A DNA stretch of 64,000 bases, taken from assembly GCA_024138025.1 (NCBI GenBank), contig JAMXBD010000208.1:496001-560000 (forward strand). Reading direction: 5' to 3'. Shown one piece after another: positions 62,117 to 64,000 of this stretch. This DNA is from Combretum micranthum (lineage: Eukaryota; Streptophyta; Magnoliopsida; Myrtales; Combretaceae). A model generated the notes under the pieces. The model saw nothing but the letters and a program-made list of their open reading frames with translations. It did not search any database and was not told where the DNA came from. Position 1 is the first letter of the stretch, and the number at the start of each line of letters is the position of its first letter. The position numbers and the translations under genes are program-made.

Positions 62117-64000
62117 TTATAAGTGAAATAATATTCCTTAAAGGGGACATTTTAATGCTTAAAGAGTGTCGAGCCTAATTTTTCAATTTCTATTTAAATT
62201 CTTTTAATTTGATTCATAACAAACTCTAACCCATTTGATATGAACCATCAACCATAAATTAAAAGAGAATTAATTGCATATATATTAGGAGTCACCATCG
62301 ATTGAGATAAAAAATAATAAATTATGATAAATAGATTCTACTAATAGAGGATATTTAGTTATAACTTAGTGGGCTACTAGGCCCAAGAAGAGCCTTGCAA
62401 GTGCTTGAGCCAAGAAGCTCCATGAGGCTACTATTCTATAAGATCTTAATTGCACGAAGACCTTGACCTCGTGATGAAGCTCCACAAGGGTCTTCGTTTG
62501 ACAAAGACTGTGACTCCTCGTTTGCCATCGCCTTGGCTCTACATAAGTAACACAACGAGGGCCTTATCCCTGCGTCTCACTCCAATTTCCTTATGGGAAG
62601 AACTTCGGAGCCGGTCACCTTCACCATGAACAAAGACCACCTTGGGTTAAGGTCATTTATCTTTCATGGGTTTAGGGCTACATGGAACAAATCTTGTGGG
62701 CCCTAAGTTGAGATATGATTAAAAACCACAAATAGACTCTCCTCAAAGGTGGGAGCATCATATCTTATCTATATCTCATCTCACATGTGTTATTCTATCG
62801 AGCCCACAAACTAACTTAAACACCAGATGGCCATGTCAGACAACCCTTCGCCACTCCACTAATCGTTTTATGTGTTGTAAGTCTACCATACTCTAGCACT
62901 CCTCTATCGGTAACTTACCACCTGCAACACGTTCATTAATTCTAATTTAGCCATTAATCTTCGTAGAATAATTAAAAAAAAAAAAACTAGATTTTTCATG
63001 GGTTTCAATGGCTATCCTATTAAAATCTATGGTTGACAGCCTTAAACTTATAAATTAAATTATCCCTTCATACTTAATATATTTGAAAAGGAATATTAGT
63101 ATTTACAAAATAAGGCAAAAGAACATTTACAAGAAAGCTAGGAAGTGAATTAATATTTATAAGATAAGGGTGATTTTTTTTATTCATTTTGCAATCATTT
63201 CATATGCACCTACCTACCTACTAATTAGGATCAAACTATCGTAATTCCTCTTTTTAAAAAAAATTAGTGGATTTTGTTTCTTTTAAAATTTTTAAACTTT
63301 TTTTTTCAAATTAAGTATTTTAAATTTTATTAAATTGTCAAAAAATACAATTTTGATGGATGGGAGTCCCAAGAACTACCAATCTCAATCATTTTATTTA
63401 GGGAAGTAAAAATTCTAAGTGTTAAAGTAGATTTCGTTACATTTTGATGTTTACATGGATTACACACGTGCATGCATACAAATTATTTTATATATCTCTT
63501 TATATATGTGTGTGTTTTTTTTGGATACATGAATTATATATATGTTAATTTTTATTGTATATATTTTTTACACCATACATATATAATATTTATCAAATTA
63601 AAACAAAACAAAAGAAAAATAGCAAAGCTTGCTTAGATCGAAGACAGTACATGTTTAGGCTTGGATAGGTCATGGATTGGGCAATCGGTTTAGATTGGTT
63701 TGACTCAAGATTGCAAGAGTGATCGACGGTAATGGAAGTGGGTGGTTCAAGGGTGGTTGAGGTCGTGTTGACCTAGATTAATTCAATTCCACAAATAATC
63801 CATTTGTGTTGATTTTGTCCAAATGTGACCAAATTGTGGTGGTTAGCGAGTAGCAGTCATTGACTGACAATTGACAAACTACAAGCATAGCAAAGAAGTA
63901 AATAATGTTATTAAGGTAGTGAAAATAGCCATTGAAACGCTGATTATATATTAAATTGACTACTTTAAAGTTCATATATTATGTTGAGTTTTTATGCAAA
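62117..64000. other. Intergenic DNA, no gene recognised
   Basis: 62370-62900 is less AT-rich and contains repeated GCTCCA/GAAGCTC and CTTGG-type words, possibly part of an LTR or other decayed repeat, but no ends could be found. 63000-64000 is AT-rich with nothing supported. Confidence 0.4.

Overview
This is a 64 kb window of nuclear DNA from a flowering plant, almost certainly a eudicot. The base composition is AT-rich, the genes are intron-split, and transposon debris fills most of the space between them. The four recognisable genes have close Arabidopsis counterparts. I cannot name the species from the sequence.

Layout from left to right. 1-3268 (minus): the 5' part of a BRCT-RING protein gene of the AT1G67180 type, running off the left edge, with two apparent frame breaks near and inside the RING finger. 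4107-7573: a solo LTR with a perfect 5-bp target-site duplication. 9311-16490 (minus): an FLX-like coiled-coil gene (FLL2/AT1G67170 type). Its pairing with the BRCT-RING gene matches the adjacent AT1G67170-AT1G67180 locus. About 17150-27240: a degraded Mutator-like element (MULE) with long terminal inverted repeats. It carries a dead MuDR transposase and a dead plant mobile domain (PMD) gene, and a second solo LTR (23020-26734) is nested in it. 27240-38040: AT-rich DNA with no recognisable gene, holding a hAT-like element and several inverted-repeat MITEs. 38289-42755 (plus): U2B'' spliceosomal protein. 44640-47351: third solo LTR. 49385-52736 (minus): FTSHI3, an FtsH-like chloroplast AAA protein without a protease domain. 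55110-60090: a dead L1-type LINE split by a fourth solo LTR (55713-58997). 60926-62107: a MULE-type element with long inverted repeats and 9-bp flanking duplications, possibly a Pack-MULE.

The four intact genes have housekeeping or regulatory roles: ubiquitin/DNA-damage type signalling, flowering-time chromatin regulation, splicing and chloroplast protein import or quality control. They do not form a pathway. Exon junctions were set by hand from GT/GC-AG sites, reading-frame continuity and remembered family sequences.

The most interesting signals are: the four TG...CA solo LTRs that keep a short acidic reading frame behind a splice-acceptor-like site; the palindrome arrays in the ends of the PMD-MULE; the frame breaks in the RING gene; and a GC-AG intron in FTSHI3.
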